Positions 36,497 through 45,280 are shown, counted from the stretch's first letter. The stretch: 64,000 nt of DNA from Mesonia oceanica (GCF_902499555.1 NZ_CABVMM010000007.1:186001-250000); one strand, 5' to 3'. Notes: generated by a model not told the origin, from the sequence alone. Made by a program: numbers and translations.

Positions 36497-37813
36497 ATGG
36501 CAGAATTAAAAAAATCTCTGGGTACTCTTCGCCTTACTTTTTATGGTGTAGGTACCATTGTTGGTGCTGGAATATATACTGTAATTGGTGCAGCCGCTGG
36601 ACAGGCGGGAACAGACCTTTGGTTGAGTTTTATTTTTGCCGCCATTGCGGCCAGTGTCTCGGCAATGTCGTATGCAGAGCTGTCCTCTACCTATCCTAAT
36701 GCCGGTGCAGAATTCATTTTTGTACGGAAAGCTTTTCCAAAAATCGACATTCCATCTTTTCTAACAGGTTGGACGATTGCATTTCACAGTTCGGCCACCA
36801 TCGCCGCGGTGCTACTTGCTTTTTCAGGGTATTTCAATACGTTTTTTAACATCCCTTCCTTACTGGTTAGCTATGCTGTGCTACTGATTCTTGCATTTAT
36901 AAGCATTACGGGCATCAAAAAATCATCTACCGCCAATATCATTATGGTCAGTATTCAGCTATTGGGATTGTTTATTCTTATTGCGGTCGGACTTTTGGAA
37001 ACAGGACCACCAAAATCAGAATTTTTTAAAGTGGAGTCCTTTTCCGGCACCCTGGCAGCGACTGCTACCTTATTTTTTGTTTATACCGGCTTTGAGCATA
37101 TGGCAGCATTGGGTTCCGAGGTAAAAAATCCGGGCAAGACGATTCCGAGGGCATTTTTATTGACAATGGTGTTTACCACAATTATATACCTACTAATATC
37201 TTTTACGGTACTCAATATAAGTGACCCCGCAGAAATAGCAAAGGTAAATTCCCCATTGTCGCTGGCCGCTTCAAATTTAAATTCCTGGTTGCCCGTAGCC
37301 CTGGCAGTTGCGGCACTTTTTGCTACGGCTAATGCGGCTTTTAGTGGCATTATTTCCATTAGCAGGTTGCTTTTCGGTATGGCAAGCGTGGGCGAGCTTC
37401 CAAAATTTATGACCAAGACCAATGCACAGAAAGTACCCTGGGTAACTACACTGGTGGTTATGGCTGCGGTAGCGGCATTTTTGTTATTGGGAGATATTAA
37501 AATTGTCGCAGGAATGTCCTCTTTAGGGGCGTTACTCGTTTTTGTAGCTGTGAATATTGCACTCATCGTTTTGCGTTATAAAGCACCTGACAAAGAAAGA
37601 CCTTTTAAAGTTCCCCTTTCCATAGGGAAAGTACCTATCCTACCCATTTTGGCCATAATTATTAGCCTGTCTCTGGTAGTTCAGTTTAACTGGCAGGTGT
37701 ATGTTGCTTTTGTGGGAGCAATTATAGTGGGCATCGTGCTGGATTATTTTTTGGACAAAAAGTCAAAGAATGAGATGGATCCCGAAAAAGAAAAAGAACT
37801 GTTCAACCATTAA
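36497..37813 (+). CDS. APC-family amino acid permease
   Basis: The protein has 438 residues and 12 predicted helices. The N-terminal signature GVGTIVGAGIYTVIGAAAGQ (about 17-36) matches the substrate-binding helix 1 of APC transporters; FVYTGFEHMAALGSEVKNP near 195 is the helix 6 region. The substrate is unknown. In this island it may import an amino acid or amine needed under acid or ionic stress. It stands between two paralogous small genes. Confidence 0.88.
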   Translation: MAELKKSLGTLRLTFYGVGTIVGAGIYTVIGAAAGQAGTDLWLSFIFAAIAASVSAMSYAELSSTYPNAGAEFIFVRKAFPKIDIPSFLTGWTIAFHSSATIAAVLLAFSGYFNTFFNIPSLLVSYAVLLILAFISITGIKKSSTANIIMVSIQLLGLFILIAVGLLETGPPKSEFFKVESFSGTLAATATLFFVYTGFEHMAALGSEVKNPGKTIPRAFLLTMVFTTIIYLLISFTVLNISDPAEIAKVNSPLSLAASNLNSWLPVALAVAALFATANAAFSGIISISRLLFGMASVGELPKFMTKTNAQKVPWVTTLVVMAAVAAFLLLGDIKIVAGMSSLGALLVFVAVNIALIVLRYKAPDKERPFKVPLSIGKVPILPILAIIISLSLVVQFNWQVYVAFVGAIIVGIVLDYFLDKKSKNEMDPEKEKELFNH

Positions 37814-37822
37814 AATGAAGCT

Positions 37823-37999
37823 ATGGAATGGACCTTTGAAGAATTTAAAACCAGTTTGGATGGCCTCCATCCTGCAGTGAAGCAAAAAGCCCTGGAAATT
37901 GCTAAAAGTCTGGTTATAGAAAAGAATTATACTAAGGGAAATGCCATAAAAGAAGGAATTATGAAAGCTGAAGAATGGTTTTACGATTTAGGCGGTTAA
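37823..37999 (+). CDS. Small charged protein, paralogue of 36293-36478
   Basis: This short gene encodes 58 residues, starting MEWTFEEFKTSLDGLHP and ending EEWFYDLGG. The similarity to the 61-residue protein upstream of the permease (a shared pattern of A-L-x-A/Y-A, then K-N-x3-K, then G-I-x-K-A-E) argues that it is real. It begins 9 bases after the permease stop and ends 18 bases before the SpoIIAA-like gene, inside a tightly packed operon. Confidence 0.6.
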   Translation: MEWTFEEFKTSLDGLHPAVKQKALEIAKSLVIEKNYTKGNAIKEGIMKAEEWFYDLGG

Positions 38000-38017
38000 T
38001 AATTAATAAAAATAGAT

Positions 38018-38374
38018 ATGTTACAAATTATAGAGATTTCAGGAGATAATATTATTGCAACCAGAGCATCGGGAGATTTATCCGAAATGGATATTGAGAA
38101 GGTACATCCCATTATTCATGCTATTTTGGACAAAGGATTAAACGTACGCTGGTATTTTGAAATGGAGAATTTTACCGGCTGGGATTTTCCAGGCCTGTGG
38201 GAAGATCTAAAAATGGATACTGCCCACGCAAAAGATTATGAAAAAATCGCCATGGTAGGTGATAAAAAATGGCAGGACTGGATTACAAAGTTCATGAAAC
38301 CTTTTACCAATGCTGAAGTAAAATATTTTGACTTAGAGGAAAAGGAGATTGCCAAAAAGTGGATTAAACAATAA
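38018..38374 (+). CDS. SpoIIAA-like (STAS/SEC14-fold) protein, copy D
   Basis: The protein has 118 residues and is intact. It has the family pattern VRWYFEMENFTGWDFPGLWE (about 44-63), then YEKIAMVGDKKWQDW and AEVKYFDLEEKEIAKKW. It shares the Trp-Tyr/Phe-Glu-Met-Glu-Asn-Phe core with copies A and B, and aligns over both ends with the decayed copy C. It is placed between ion/amino-acid transporters and a universal stress protein. Confidence 0.8.
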   Translation: MLQIIEISGDNIIATRASGDLSEMDIEKVHPIIHAILDKGLNVRWYFEMENFTGWDFPGLWEDLKMDTAHAKDYEKIAMVGDKKWQDWITKFMKPFTNAEVKYFDLEEKEIAKKWIKQ

Positions 38375-38431
38375 AGCTTTTATTTAAACAATTAATTGAA
38401 AAACTGAATGTATAATTAAAATTAAAAAACC

Positions 38432-39253
38432 ATGAAAATAATAGTTCCGATTGATTTTAGTCAAAGTTCCAAAATTGGAGTTGAGTATGCCATAAAGGTG
38501 GCCGAATCTTTAAATTCAGAAATTATCTTTGTTCATGCCTATTCTGAAGGTTATCAATATGCCGGATACGGGGCTATAGTTTATCCGGTTCCCGACAACT
38601 TTAGTTCTTATCAGAAATTGTACAAAGAAAAAATGCTGGAATTTCTCGAAAATTTTCCACGTCTGGCGACAATAAAATATAAGAGTATGGTAGCCCCAGG
38701 AAGACCTTCAGATATAATTTATCAATTAGCAACAGAAGAAAAAGCAGGTTTGATAATTATGGGGACAGAAGGTGCAGGTGAGGTAGAAGGTTACCTTGCA
38801 GGAACTACCAGTGAAAAAGTGAGCAAGGATGTACCCTGCCCTGTGCTGGTTGTACCTGAAGATTTAGAAACTTTTGGTTTAAAAAGAATTTGTCTGGCGC
38901 TGGATTCAGATAATCTGAAACCTGATAGGGAACTAAAGGTTCTGGCTGATCTATTAAAGGCATTTAACGCGCGCCTTTTTATATTTCATTTTGCTAAAAG
39001 TAAAGATGAAGTTATTAAAGAACAGGAGATAAAAAACTATTATGAGGAGTTTTTTAATCTACAGAATATTTCTGTTCACCTTTTTTCCGAAGGGAAAACT
39101 GAAGATAAAATAACCGGTTTTTTGAAAGATAATGCCATAGATATTTTGGCGCTACTTTACAGGAAACATGCCTTTATAGAAAAACTAACTGAACTGGGGC
39201 TGAGACGGAAAATGATTTTCAAATCAGAAGTTCCTGTACTTATTTTAAAATGA
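38432..39253 (+). CDS. Tandem universal stress protein
   Basis: The protein has 273 residues with two Usp domains. The first ends in the nucleotide-binding motif GTEGAGEVEGYLAGTTSEKV (about 111-130) and CPVLVVPE. The second, from 147 on, is degenerate, lacking the glycine motif, but ends in VPVLIL. Tandem Usp proteins respond to stress and bind ATP. It closes the plus-strand stress operon. Confidence 0.9.
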   Translation: MKIIVPIDFSQSSKIGVEYAIKVAESLNSEIIFVHAYSEGYQYAGYGAIVYPVPDNFSSYQKLYKEKMLEFLENFPRLATIKYKSMVAPGRPSDIIYQLATEEKAGLIIMGTEGAGEVEGYLAGTTSEKVSKDVPCPVLVVPEDLETFGLKRICLALDSDNLKPDRELKVLADLLKAFNARLFIFHFAKSKDEVIKEQEIKNYYEEFFNLQNISVHLFSEGKTEDKITGFLKDNAIDILALLYRKHAFIEKLTELGLRRKMIFKSEVPVLILK

Positions 39254-39469
39254 TAGTAGGATTGAAAACAAATCTGCATTTTTAAGTTTATGAAGTCACT
39301 ATTTTTTAGAAATTAACTGAATTCCTGAGCTTCATACCTTCAGTAAGACCACAGAATTATTTGTGAAATATTCCTATGGTATCCTAGGTGCCCTAAATTA
39401 AGGCAATTGTAAGACTACAGTACAATGAATTTTTATCTAATTAGAGGGAATAAACCCTTTTTAAAGCGA

Positions 39470-39477
39470 TAAGTTTG
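39470..39477 (+). promoter_or_regulatory. -7 box upstream of the small basic membrane protein
   Basis: TAAGTTTG matches TAnnTTTG, 31 bases before the ATG at 39509. No TTTG is seen at the -33 position. Confidence 0.4.
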
Positions 39478-39508
39478 CAATTTACCCAAAAGAAAGTGTA
39501 GAAGAAAA

Positions 39509-39676
39509 ATGTCAAAATATAGGAGAAATAGAAGAAAGAAGAAGGGTCAAAAATCTTCCCGGAATAAAATAACTAAAAAAGAAAAGCTTTTTGGAATTTT
39601 TTCATTAATCCTTTTGGTCATTGCATCATTTTTATTGTATTTTTTTGTCTTAAAAGACTTTATTCATAAGCCCTGA
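39509..39676 (+). CDS. Small basic single-pass membrane protein
   Basis: This short gene encodes 55 residues. A strongly basic N-terminus (SKYRRNRRKKKGQKSSRNK) is followed by one helix (LFGIFSLILLVIASFLLYFFV) and a short tail ending FIHKP. By the positive-inside rule the tail would be periplasmic. It is preceded by a -7 box. I do not recognise a family; a role as a small membrane stress peptide is only a guess. Confidence 0.5.
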   Translation: MSKYRRNRRKKKGQKSSRNKITKKEKLFGIFSLILLVIASFLLYFFVLKDFIHKP

Positions 39677-39813
39677 TTATTTAAAAATGTTTACCTACCA
39701 ACTTTTTCTTAATCTAATGATTCTATGGAATTCATTATTTTTCTTTTTAAAAGTTGAAGTTTTAAGAGGCGTAGAAAATTGACCTTTTGTAAACAAAATA
39801 CTTCAATTAAAAA

Positions 39814-39954
39814 CCGATTCCCTGTAATATAAGGAATCGGGAGTTCTCTGGTATTTCAATTCAAGTACTTCTAAAGGAGGGGCGACCAGAATTATACTCA
39901 TATTATTGAGAACCTTCATAATACTCCTAATAGGTAGGCTGTCTCATAGGAGTA
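39814..39954. other. Two inverted repeats in the 39.7-40.1 kb gap
   Basis: An eight-pair stem CCGATTCC/GGAATCGG (39814-39821 with 39833-39840) and an eight-pair TACTCCTA/TAGGAGTA (39922-39929 with 39947-39954) occur in a stretch without genes. The second includes GGCTGTCTCAT, reminiscent of insertion-sequence ends, but no transposase remains. The rest of 39677-40087 shows nothing coding. Confidence 0.35.
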
Positions 39955-40087
39955 AATACAAAGCTTCCAAGTTAGAAACTTTAAACGTACAAACGAGGTT
40001 TTCGCCGTTGGTAAATCTTTTAAGAAGCTTAATACTATATATTCCTACAACTTTAAAAATATATTCTTAAGATAATAACTTTCAATA

Positions 40088-40125
40088 TTTAGATTATTAA
40101 AAAATAAATTTTAGATTTGTCTAAA
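40088..40125 (+). promoter_or_regulatory. Promoter/operator of the di-heme cytochrome operon
   Basis: A -7 box TAGATTTG (40112-40119) overlaps the dyad TTTAGA-TTTG-TCTAAA (40110-40125). The half-site TTTAGATT also occurs at 40088-40095, 22 bases upstream. This fits a repressor binding across the -7 element. The ATG follows at 40140. Confidence 0.45.
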
Positions 40126-40139
40126 TAATATTTTAGGTA

Positions 40140-41348
40140 ATGAAAATAGAATGGTTAAGTCTAATTATTTTTATCGCTTTTTTTACATCCTGTGAAAAAT
40201 TAGCTGATGAATATGGTCCTGTTCCTCCAAAGGAAAATGAACTTCTTGATGGCCCTGTAGAAGGATTATCAGTTGAAGAGCAGATTCAGTTCTTGAATGG
40301 GGATATAGCGTTCAATGATGAAGTATTTACCGCAGAAACTGGACTCGGCCCCGTTTTCGTAGGTACTAGCTGTGTTAGTTGTCATTCTGGGGATGGTAAA
40401 GGTCACCCGTTTAATCAATTTATAAGATTCGGTCAAAGTGATACTTTAGGAAATCCTTTTGCAGACTTTGGGGATGGTAAAAATCAATTACAGAATAAAG
40501 CAATTCAGGGGTTTCAGCCTGAAAAGCTACCTCCAGGAGCACCCTTCACAACCTTGGTTGCGCCTGCGGTCACAGGATTAGGTTTTTTGGATGCTGTTCC
40601 AGATGAAAGTATACTTTCTCTAGCCGATCCTTATGATGAGAATGGCGACGGAATAAGTGGTAGAGCTCATTTCGCATATCCTCCTGAATATGTTCAAATT
40701 CGGCCAAATAGTATTTCACGTGGAGGTAAATATATTTTTAGGTTTGGTAAAAAGGCAATTAGTTATGACTTATTGCATCAAACAGTAGGTGCGTATAATC
40801 AAGATATAGGTATTACATCATTATTTGAACCTATAGATCCTTATAGCGGGCTGGAAGAGGACCCGGAAATCAGTACTCAGGTAGTTAACGAGGTGGTTTT
40901 TTATTTAAAAACCTTAAAAGCTCCGATACCTCGAAATCAAAATGATCCTGATGTTGTATCTGGCAAACAAATTTTTTCCCGAATTCAATGTGCTGCCTGC
41001 CATACCCCAAGCATGAAAACGGGATATTCGCCTATCGAAGCACTATCTAATAAAGGATTTCATCCCTATACAGATTTACTACTTCATGATATGGGTCCTG
41101 GTCTGGACGATGGATATACCGAAGGTTTTGCTGAAACATCCGAATGGAGAACCCCTCCGCTATGGGGAATTGGCCTTTCTGAAAACTCACAAGGAGGAGG
41201 TTTGTTTCTTTTACATGATGGCAGGGCAAGAAGTATTGAGGAAGCCATTTTGATGCATGGCGGTGAAGCCAAAAATTCAAGGGATGAGTTCAATGCCCTA
41301 TCGAATCAGGAAAAAAAGCAACTACTTGAATTTATAAATTCATTATGA
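40140..41348 (+). CDS. Di-heme c-type cytochrome of the DUF1111/DHOR family
   Basis: The protein has 402 residues. A lipoprotein signal (FFTSC, Cys18) is followed by two heme c motifs, CVSCH (78-82) and CAACH (284-288). DHOR-family landmarks are present: FGDGKNQLQNKAIQGFQPEK near 116, LHDMGPGLDDGYTEGF near 317, SEWRTPPLWGIG and LFLLHDGRARSIEEAI near 359. It is related to MauG/cytochrome c peroxidases, with thiol or peroxide substrates suggested for relatives. Its stop overlaps the Rieske start, so the products likely act together in periplasmic electron transfer. Confidence 0.9.
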   Translation: MKIEWLSLIIFIAFFTSCEKLADEYGPVPPKENELLDGPVEGLSVEEQIQFLNGDIAFNDEVFTAETGLGPVFVGTSCVSCHSGDGKGHPFNQFIRFGQSDTLGNPFADFGDGKNQLQNKAIQGFQPEKLPPGAPFTTLVAPAVTGLGFLDAVPDESILSLADPYDENGDGISGRAHFAYPPEYVQIRPNSISRGGKYIFRFGKKAISYDLLHQTVGAYNQDIGITSLFEPIDPYSGLEEDPEISTQVVNEVVFYLKTLKAPIPRNQNDPDVVSGKQIFSRIQCAACHTPSMKTGYSPIEALSNKGFHPYTDLLLHDMGPGLDDGYTEGFAETSEWRTPPLWGIGLSENSQGGGLFLLHDGRARSIEEAILMHGGEAKNSRDEFNALSNQEKKQLLEFINSL

Positions 41349-41782
41349 TGAAAAGAAAAAAATTTATCCAAACCCTTTCCTCTGTTGCTATAACAATACC
41401 AAGTTTAGGTTTTTTACATTCATGCAGTGGAATTTACTATGCTACAGCAAAGGAAGAGGTAGATAAGTTAACCATAGCGAAGCATGAGTTTATTCTTGAA
41501 AAAAATAACAAGGTGTCTAAAAGAGAGTTTGTCCTTATACAAAATAACAAATACAGATTCCCTATTTGTCTATATAAAGTTGGTGAAGACTATATAGCTT
41601 CCTTACTAAAATGCACTCATCGAGGGTGCGAGCTTAATGTTGGTGGGGGTATCTATAGTTGTCCTTGCCATGGAAGCCAATTTTCCAATGAAGGAACCGT
41701 ATTACAAGGACCTGCTGAACAAAAACTAAAAACATTTCCAACGAAAACAGACGATGAAAACATCTATATTTTATTCTCCTAA
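41345..41782 (+). CDS. Rieske [2Fe-2S] lipoprotein
   Basis: The protein has 145 residues. A twin-Met start overlaps the cytochrome stop by four bases. The N-terminus (MMKRKKFIQTLSSVAITIPS) lacks twin arginines but ends in a lipobox-like LHSC. The Rieske cluster ligands are CTHRGCELNVG (near 98) and CPCHGSQF (near 115). No bc1-complex genes are near, so it probably exchanges electrons with the DUF1111 cytochrome. Confidence 0.9.
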   Translation: MMKRKKFIQTLSSVAITIPSLGFLHSCSGIYYATAKEEVDKLTIAKHEFILEKNNKVSKREFVLIQNNKYRFPICLYKVGEDYIASLLKCTHRGCELNVGGGIYSCPCHGSQFSNEGTVLQGPAEQKLKTFPTKTDDENIYILFS

Positions 41783-43007
41783 TTATTTGATCATTACCTT
41801 AATATTGTTCACCCTCAGTGGAAATTTAATAGCCCAAAACGAGGATGATATACTTAAAAGAACGAAGTCAGATACAACAGATACTCAACTTAACATGGAT
41901 GCGGTATACAATCGACCAGCTCTAACAATAAATAAAGCTCCGGTATCTATTGGGGGATATCTTGAAGCCAATTCGATATATGCAGTGGAAGATGGATTGA
42001 CAGAAGGATTATCTTTTCAAGCACGACGTTTAACATTATTTCTGTCTGCCTCAATTAACAAAAGAATTAAATTTTTAACGGAAGTAGAGTTTGAAGAGGG
42101 AGGTAAAGAGATTGCCATAGAATTTGCTGCTATGGATATCTCCTTTGATCCTCTTCTCAATTTACGAGGTGGAATAATCTTGAATCCAATCGGTGCTTTT
42201 AATCAAAATCACGATGGTCCTAAATGGGAGTTTGTAGAAAGACCTGATGTGGCAGTAAAATTACTACCCGCCACTTTTTCTAATGCAGGTTTTGGAATGT
42301 ATGGTAAAACAAATACTGGAGATTGGATTATCGGATATGAAGCATACCTCTCAAATGGATTTGACAATAGTATAATTAATAATTCAAAAGATCGAACCTC
42401 TCTTTCATCCGTTAAAGAAAATGAAGAGCGTTTTGAAGAAAATTTCAGCGGTGACCCTTTAATTACTACAAAACTCGCTATAGGAAATAGAAATATAGGT
42501 GAGGTTGGTTTTTCTTATATGGGCGGTACATACAATCGTGTAATGGAAGATGGACTACAGATAGATGAAAAGAATAGGAGGGTGGATGTCTTCGCTATTG
42601 ATCTTAGCACTACTATTGAATCAACCGGCACTTATATTGTTGGAGAAGGCGCTTATGTGTGGGTGGATGTGCCAAAAACATTTACGCAACAGTTTGGAAA
42701 TAAACAAGCAGGATTTTTTCTGGATGTAGTTCAACCAGTGTTGCAAAAGAAAATGTTCGGTTGGGAAAATGCATCCTTAAACGTCTCCGCTCGGACAGAT
42801 TATGTTGATTTTAATATTGGTAACTTCACTCAAACTAATACAAATATAGGGGATGATTTAATTGCGGTTACTCCTTCCATAAGTTTTAGACCGTCACCTG
42901 CAACGGTTTTAAGGTTGAATTATCGTTATCAGTGGCAGAATGACATTTTAAATAATCCAGCCACAAAAACGGCCACCTGGTACCTAGGTTTTAGCACCTA
43001 TTTTTAA
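41754..43007 (+). CDS. Outer-membrane porin-like beta-barrel protein
   Basis: The protein has 417 residues. A signal peptide (IITLILFTLSGNLIAQ) is followed by alternating amphipathic strands, aromatic girdles and a C-terminal aromatic end (YLGFSTYF), typical of outer-membrane barrels such as OprP/OprO-type porins. The ATG overlaps the Rieske gene by 29 bases in another frame, indicating coupling. It could bring the cytochrome substrate into the periplasm; the substrate is unknown. Confidence 0.78.
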   Translation: MKTSIFYSPNYLIITLILFTLSGNLIAQNEDDILKRTKSDTTDTQLNMDAVYNRPALTINKAPVSIGGYLEANSIYAVEDGLTEGLSFQARRLTLFLSASINKRIKFLTEVEFEEGGKEIAIEFAAMDISFDPLLNLRGGIILNPIGAFNQNHDGPKWEFVERPDVAVKLLPATFSNAGFGMYGKTNTGDWIIGYEAYLSNGFDNSIINNSKDRTSLSSVKENEERFEENFSGDPLITTKLAIGNRNIGEVGFSYMGGTYNRVMEDGLQIDEKNRRVDVFAIDLSTTIESTGTYIVGEGAYVWVDVPKTFTQQFGNKQAGFFLDVVQPVLQKKMFGWENASLNVSARTDYVDFNIGNFTQTNTNIGDDLIAVTPSISFRPSPATVLRLNYRYQWQNDILNNPATKTATWYLGFSTYF

Positions 43008-43057
43008 GAATGATATGCTTTTTTAACTAATGGAGTGGGCTGCTCGGGGTAGCATGA

Positions 43058-43405
43058 TTAGTTTATCTTTCGGATAGTATAATGAATGGTCTGGGCAATT
43101 ATCAGCCCCTCGCGCACTATGTAGGAATCTGCTCCGTCATCTATTTGTGAACTGTCTGAATATGCAGTCCATTCCAGAAAAGCTATTTCATCTTCAGAAA
43201 GAAAATTGATATAGTTAAACTCCGCTTCGGGGAAATCCTTTATCAGCATTTTATTTAATTCCCTTAGTCCTTCATGTCCTTTATAAATACCATGCGTAGT
43301 AAGCAGGATCAAATCTTTGGAAAAGTTTTTCTGCAGATCCTCTTCTATAGATCCCTTTTTAGAAAGTTCCAGATGATCTTTTAATACTTCTTCTGTAGTT
43401 CTCAT
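43058..43405 (-). CDS. NTF2/SnoaL-like protein
   Basis: The protein has 115 residues, is cytosolic and has the cone-shaped NTF2 pattern: helical start (TTEEVLKDHLELSKKGSIEE), DLILLTTHGIYKGHEGLRE (near 31), then beta strands ending in HYTIRK. NTF2-like folds serve as enzymes or binding proteins, so the function is open. It is the last gene of the MFS/DoxX unit. Confidence 0.7.
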   Translation of the reverse strand: MRTTEEVLKDHLELSKKGSIEEDLQKNFSKDLILLTTHGIYKGHEGLRELNKMLIKDFPEAEFNYINFLSEDEIAFLEWTAYSDSSQIDDGADSYIVREGLIIAQTIHYTIRKIN

Positions 43406-43459
43406 AGGCTAAAAATTTTATATTTAAACTAGGCTTTAAAAAATTGTTTGCAGCACATT

Positions 43460-43915
43460 CTATTTTTTGGGATCATCCCTTATGGACACCATTTTTCTTG
43501 TTGAGTTCCAAATACCGATCACTGCTGCCAGTATGATTATATTTTTCATGACATACTGACCTTTCATGGTTAATACAAATGGGAAATGGGAAAACATTTG
43601 TTCGGGAAAAATGAAGAAGGTTGAAAAAGTTCCTAACATATGCAGGAAAAGTAAGCCTAAAGCCCATTTCAAAAACTTCCCCGATAACAAGGATATGCCA
43701 ATAAGGCTTTCAAAAATAGCCAATATAGGCATACAACTTCCTTGTGGAAAGAATTGGCCGGTGAGGGTACAAATGGTTGAGGAAGCCAAATCTTCCGCCG
43801 GGCTTAGCCCAACAAAAAATTTAACCATCCCAAACCAGATGAAAATTATGCCAATGCTCCACCTTAAAAAGGTTATGGCCTTACCAGAATTAAAATGGAT
43901 TTTGTATTTTATCAT
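43460..43915 (-). CDS. DoxX/DUF417-like membrane protein
   Basis: The protein has 151 residues and four helices. The start (FLRWSIGIIFIWFGMVKFF) and the third to fourth helices with FSTFFIFPEQMF fit the DoxX/DUF417 group, membrane proteins linked to thiol or oxidative stress. The start codon overlaps the MFS stop by four bases (ATGA), so the two are translationally coupled. Confidence 0.78.
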   Translation of the reverse strand: MIKYKIHFNSGKAITFLRWSIGIIFIWFGMVKFFVGLSPAEDLASSTICTLTGQFFPQGSCMPILAIFESLIGISLLSGKFLKWALGLLFLHMLGTFSTFFIFPEQMFSHFPFVLTMKGQYVMKNIIILAAVIGIWNSTRKMVSIRDDPKK

Positions 43916-45111
43916 TTAGTTGATAATTTTATTTCTGTTTTTAAAAGTTGTGCGGCTACAATCGTAAATACTACCTGTACGCCCGCAAAAATAATTAACG
44001 CCTGATCTAACCCTAGTTTCAATAATTCCCCAAAAATCAGACTACCGATACCAAAGCCCGTAAACAATGCAAAAACGTTGAGTCCCATTGCTTGTCCACC
44101 CTGTTTTTTGCCGCCCAATTCGGTTACTATACCTGCAAATAAAGGTTGCGTGAGGTCGTATCCGAAAGAAATCAAGGTGACTGCAAGGGCTGCAACAAGA
44201 ACGGGTATTTCCAGAGCGAGACTGGCTGTTGCTATGGCTGCTGTTGCCAAACCTATTAAAATAATCGGATAACGCCCCCTACGATCAGCTGTGCGCCCTA
44301 TAAGGGAACCAAAGAAAAATCCTGGCAGGCCATAACCGAGAATGGCCAAACCAATTTCTATTGGCCCCAGATCATACTTTTGCACAAAATAGACCCCTAA
44401 CCAGGTATAAATACCTGAATGGAAGATCCCGTTCCAGAATACGAATAAATACGTCCTTAGCCCCCGCCGGAAAGCAAGTAGCCTGTAAAACCCACCTAAC
44501 ATGTTTTTTAATGAAGTATGGCCGGATTTATGAGGTTCCTGTTTCCAGCCCATTCGGGCTACTTGTATCCATAATGCCAAAGCGGCCAATAGTGCAGTTG
44601 CCAAAAATAACATGCGCCAGCCTGTATAAGGTTCCAACATTACCCCGGCGGTAGAACCTAAAGCCATTCCTCCTTCCATAGCGGCAAATAAAAGTCCCAG
44701 GGGTCTCCCCCTTTCCGAAGGTTTGAACATATCTCCTACAAGGGCCAGGGACATTGGCACCACACCGCTTGCCCCTAAACCCGTGAGCAATCGTAACAGG
44801 ATGAGTTGTGAAGCAGATTGCACCAGGGCGGTTATCGCTGTTAATACAATAAAAGCCAGGAGGGATATTTGAAGTATGCGTTTTCTTCCAAATTTATCGG
44901 ATAGGAGGCCATAAAAAAGTACTGAAACTCCATAAGCCAGCATGTAAGCGGGTACTATAAGACCAATCCGCTGTTCTGATACATTAAAAATAGTTGCCAG
45001 TTTAGGAATAAGTGGCGCTATCATATACGCCTGAAAAAATATTAAGCCCGCTGCCATGACCAGGGGTGGAAAAATGGTTTTTAATGGTTTATTTGAATTG
45101 GGATTTTCCAT
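43912..45111 (-). CDS. MFS transporter
   Basis: The protein has 399 residues and 12 helices. MFS motif A is seen as YGLLSDKFGRKRIL near 73 and again as IGRTADRRGRYPII near 262. The long loop near 190 is basic. It resembles drug/metal-efflux MFS exporters; the substrate is unknown. It is transcribed from a promoter carrying the C-rich motif shared by the copper genes (see 45201-45231), which points to a metal-related substrate. Confidence 0.88.
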   Translation of the reverse strand: MENPNSNKPLKTIFPPLVMAAGLIFFQAYMIAPLIPKLATIFNVSEQRIGLIVPAYMLAYGVSVLFYGLLSDKFGRKRILQISLLAFIVLTAITALVQSASQLILLRLLTGLGASGVVPMSLALVGDMFKPSERGRPLGLLFAAMEGGMALGSTAGVMLEPYTGWRMLFLATALLAALALWIQVARMGWKQEPHKSGHTSLKNMLGGFYRLLAFRRGLRTYLFVFWNGIFHSGIYTWLGVYFVQKYDLGPIEIGLAILGYGLPGFFFGSLIGRTADRRGRYPIILIGLATAAIATASLALEIPVLVAALAVTLISFGYDLTQPLFAGIVTELGGKKQGGQAMGLNVFALFTGFGIGSLIFGELLKLGLDQALIIFAGVQVVFTIVAAQLLKTEIKLSTK

Positions 45112-45200
45112 TACTCTGTATTATTTTTACTGGGAATTTTAAAGCTGTTATATTTATTTGGCTTCTTGAATAAACTGCCATCTCACAGTTATAAAGATGT

Positions 45201-45231
45201 CAAACATAAAATCTAACCTGGGGTGGTATCC
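45201..45231 (-). promoter_or_regulatory. C-rich-motif promoter of the MFS operon
   Basis: On the minus strand GGATACCACCCCAGG begins 23 bases before the -7 box TATGTTTG (45201-45208). The same motif and spacing recur at 45711-45741, 46174-46204 and 46658-46688. Confidence 0.7.
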
Positions 45232-45250
45232 TAATGTTAGCTTCCTTATT

Positions 45251-45280
45251 AAAAAAAGGAGCAACTTTTTAGCCGCTCCT
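45251..45280 (-). terminator. Terminator of the four-helix copper protein gene
   Basis: On the minus strand AGGAGC pairs with GCTCCT around a 12-nt loop and runs into seven U residues. It lies 29 bases beyond the stop at 45310. Confidence 0.7.

Noticed and set aside
37081..37566. 161-codon minus-strand frame inside the APC permease
   Set aside because: Antisense to a membrane protein with Thr/Ala-rich translation; no supporting signal.
39934..40010. Possible insertion-sequence end (GGCTGTCTCATAGGAG)
   Set aside because: It resembles some IS1182-type ends, but no transposase remnant, partner end or target duplication is visible.
43566..43919. 117-codon plus-strand frame opposite the DoxX-like gene
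   Set aside because: Lys/Pro-rich translation entirely antisense to a clear membrane protein coupled to the MFS gene.
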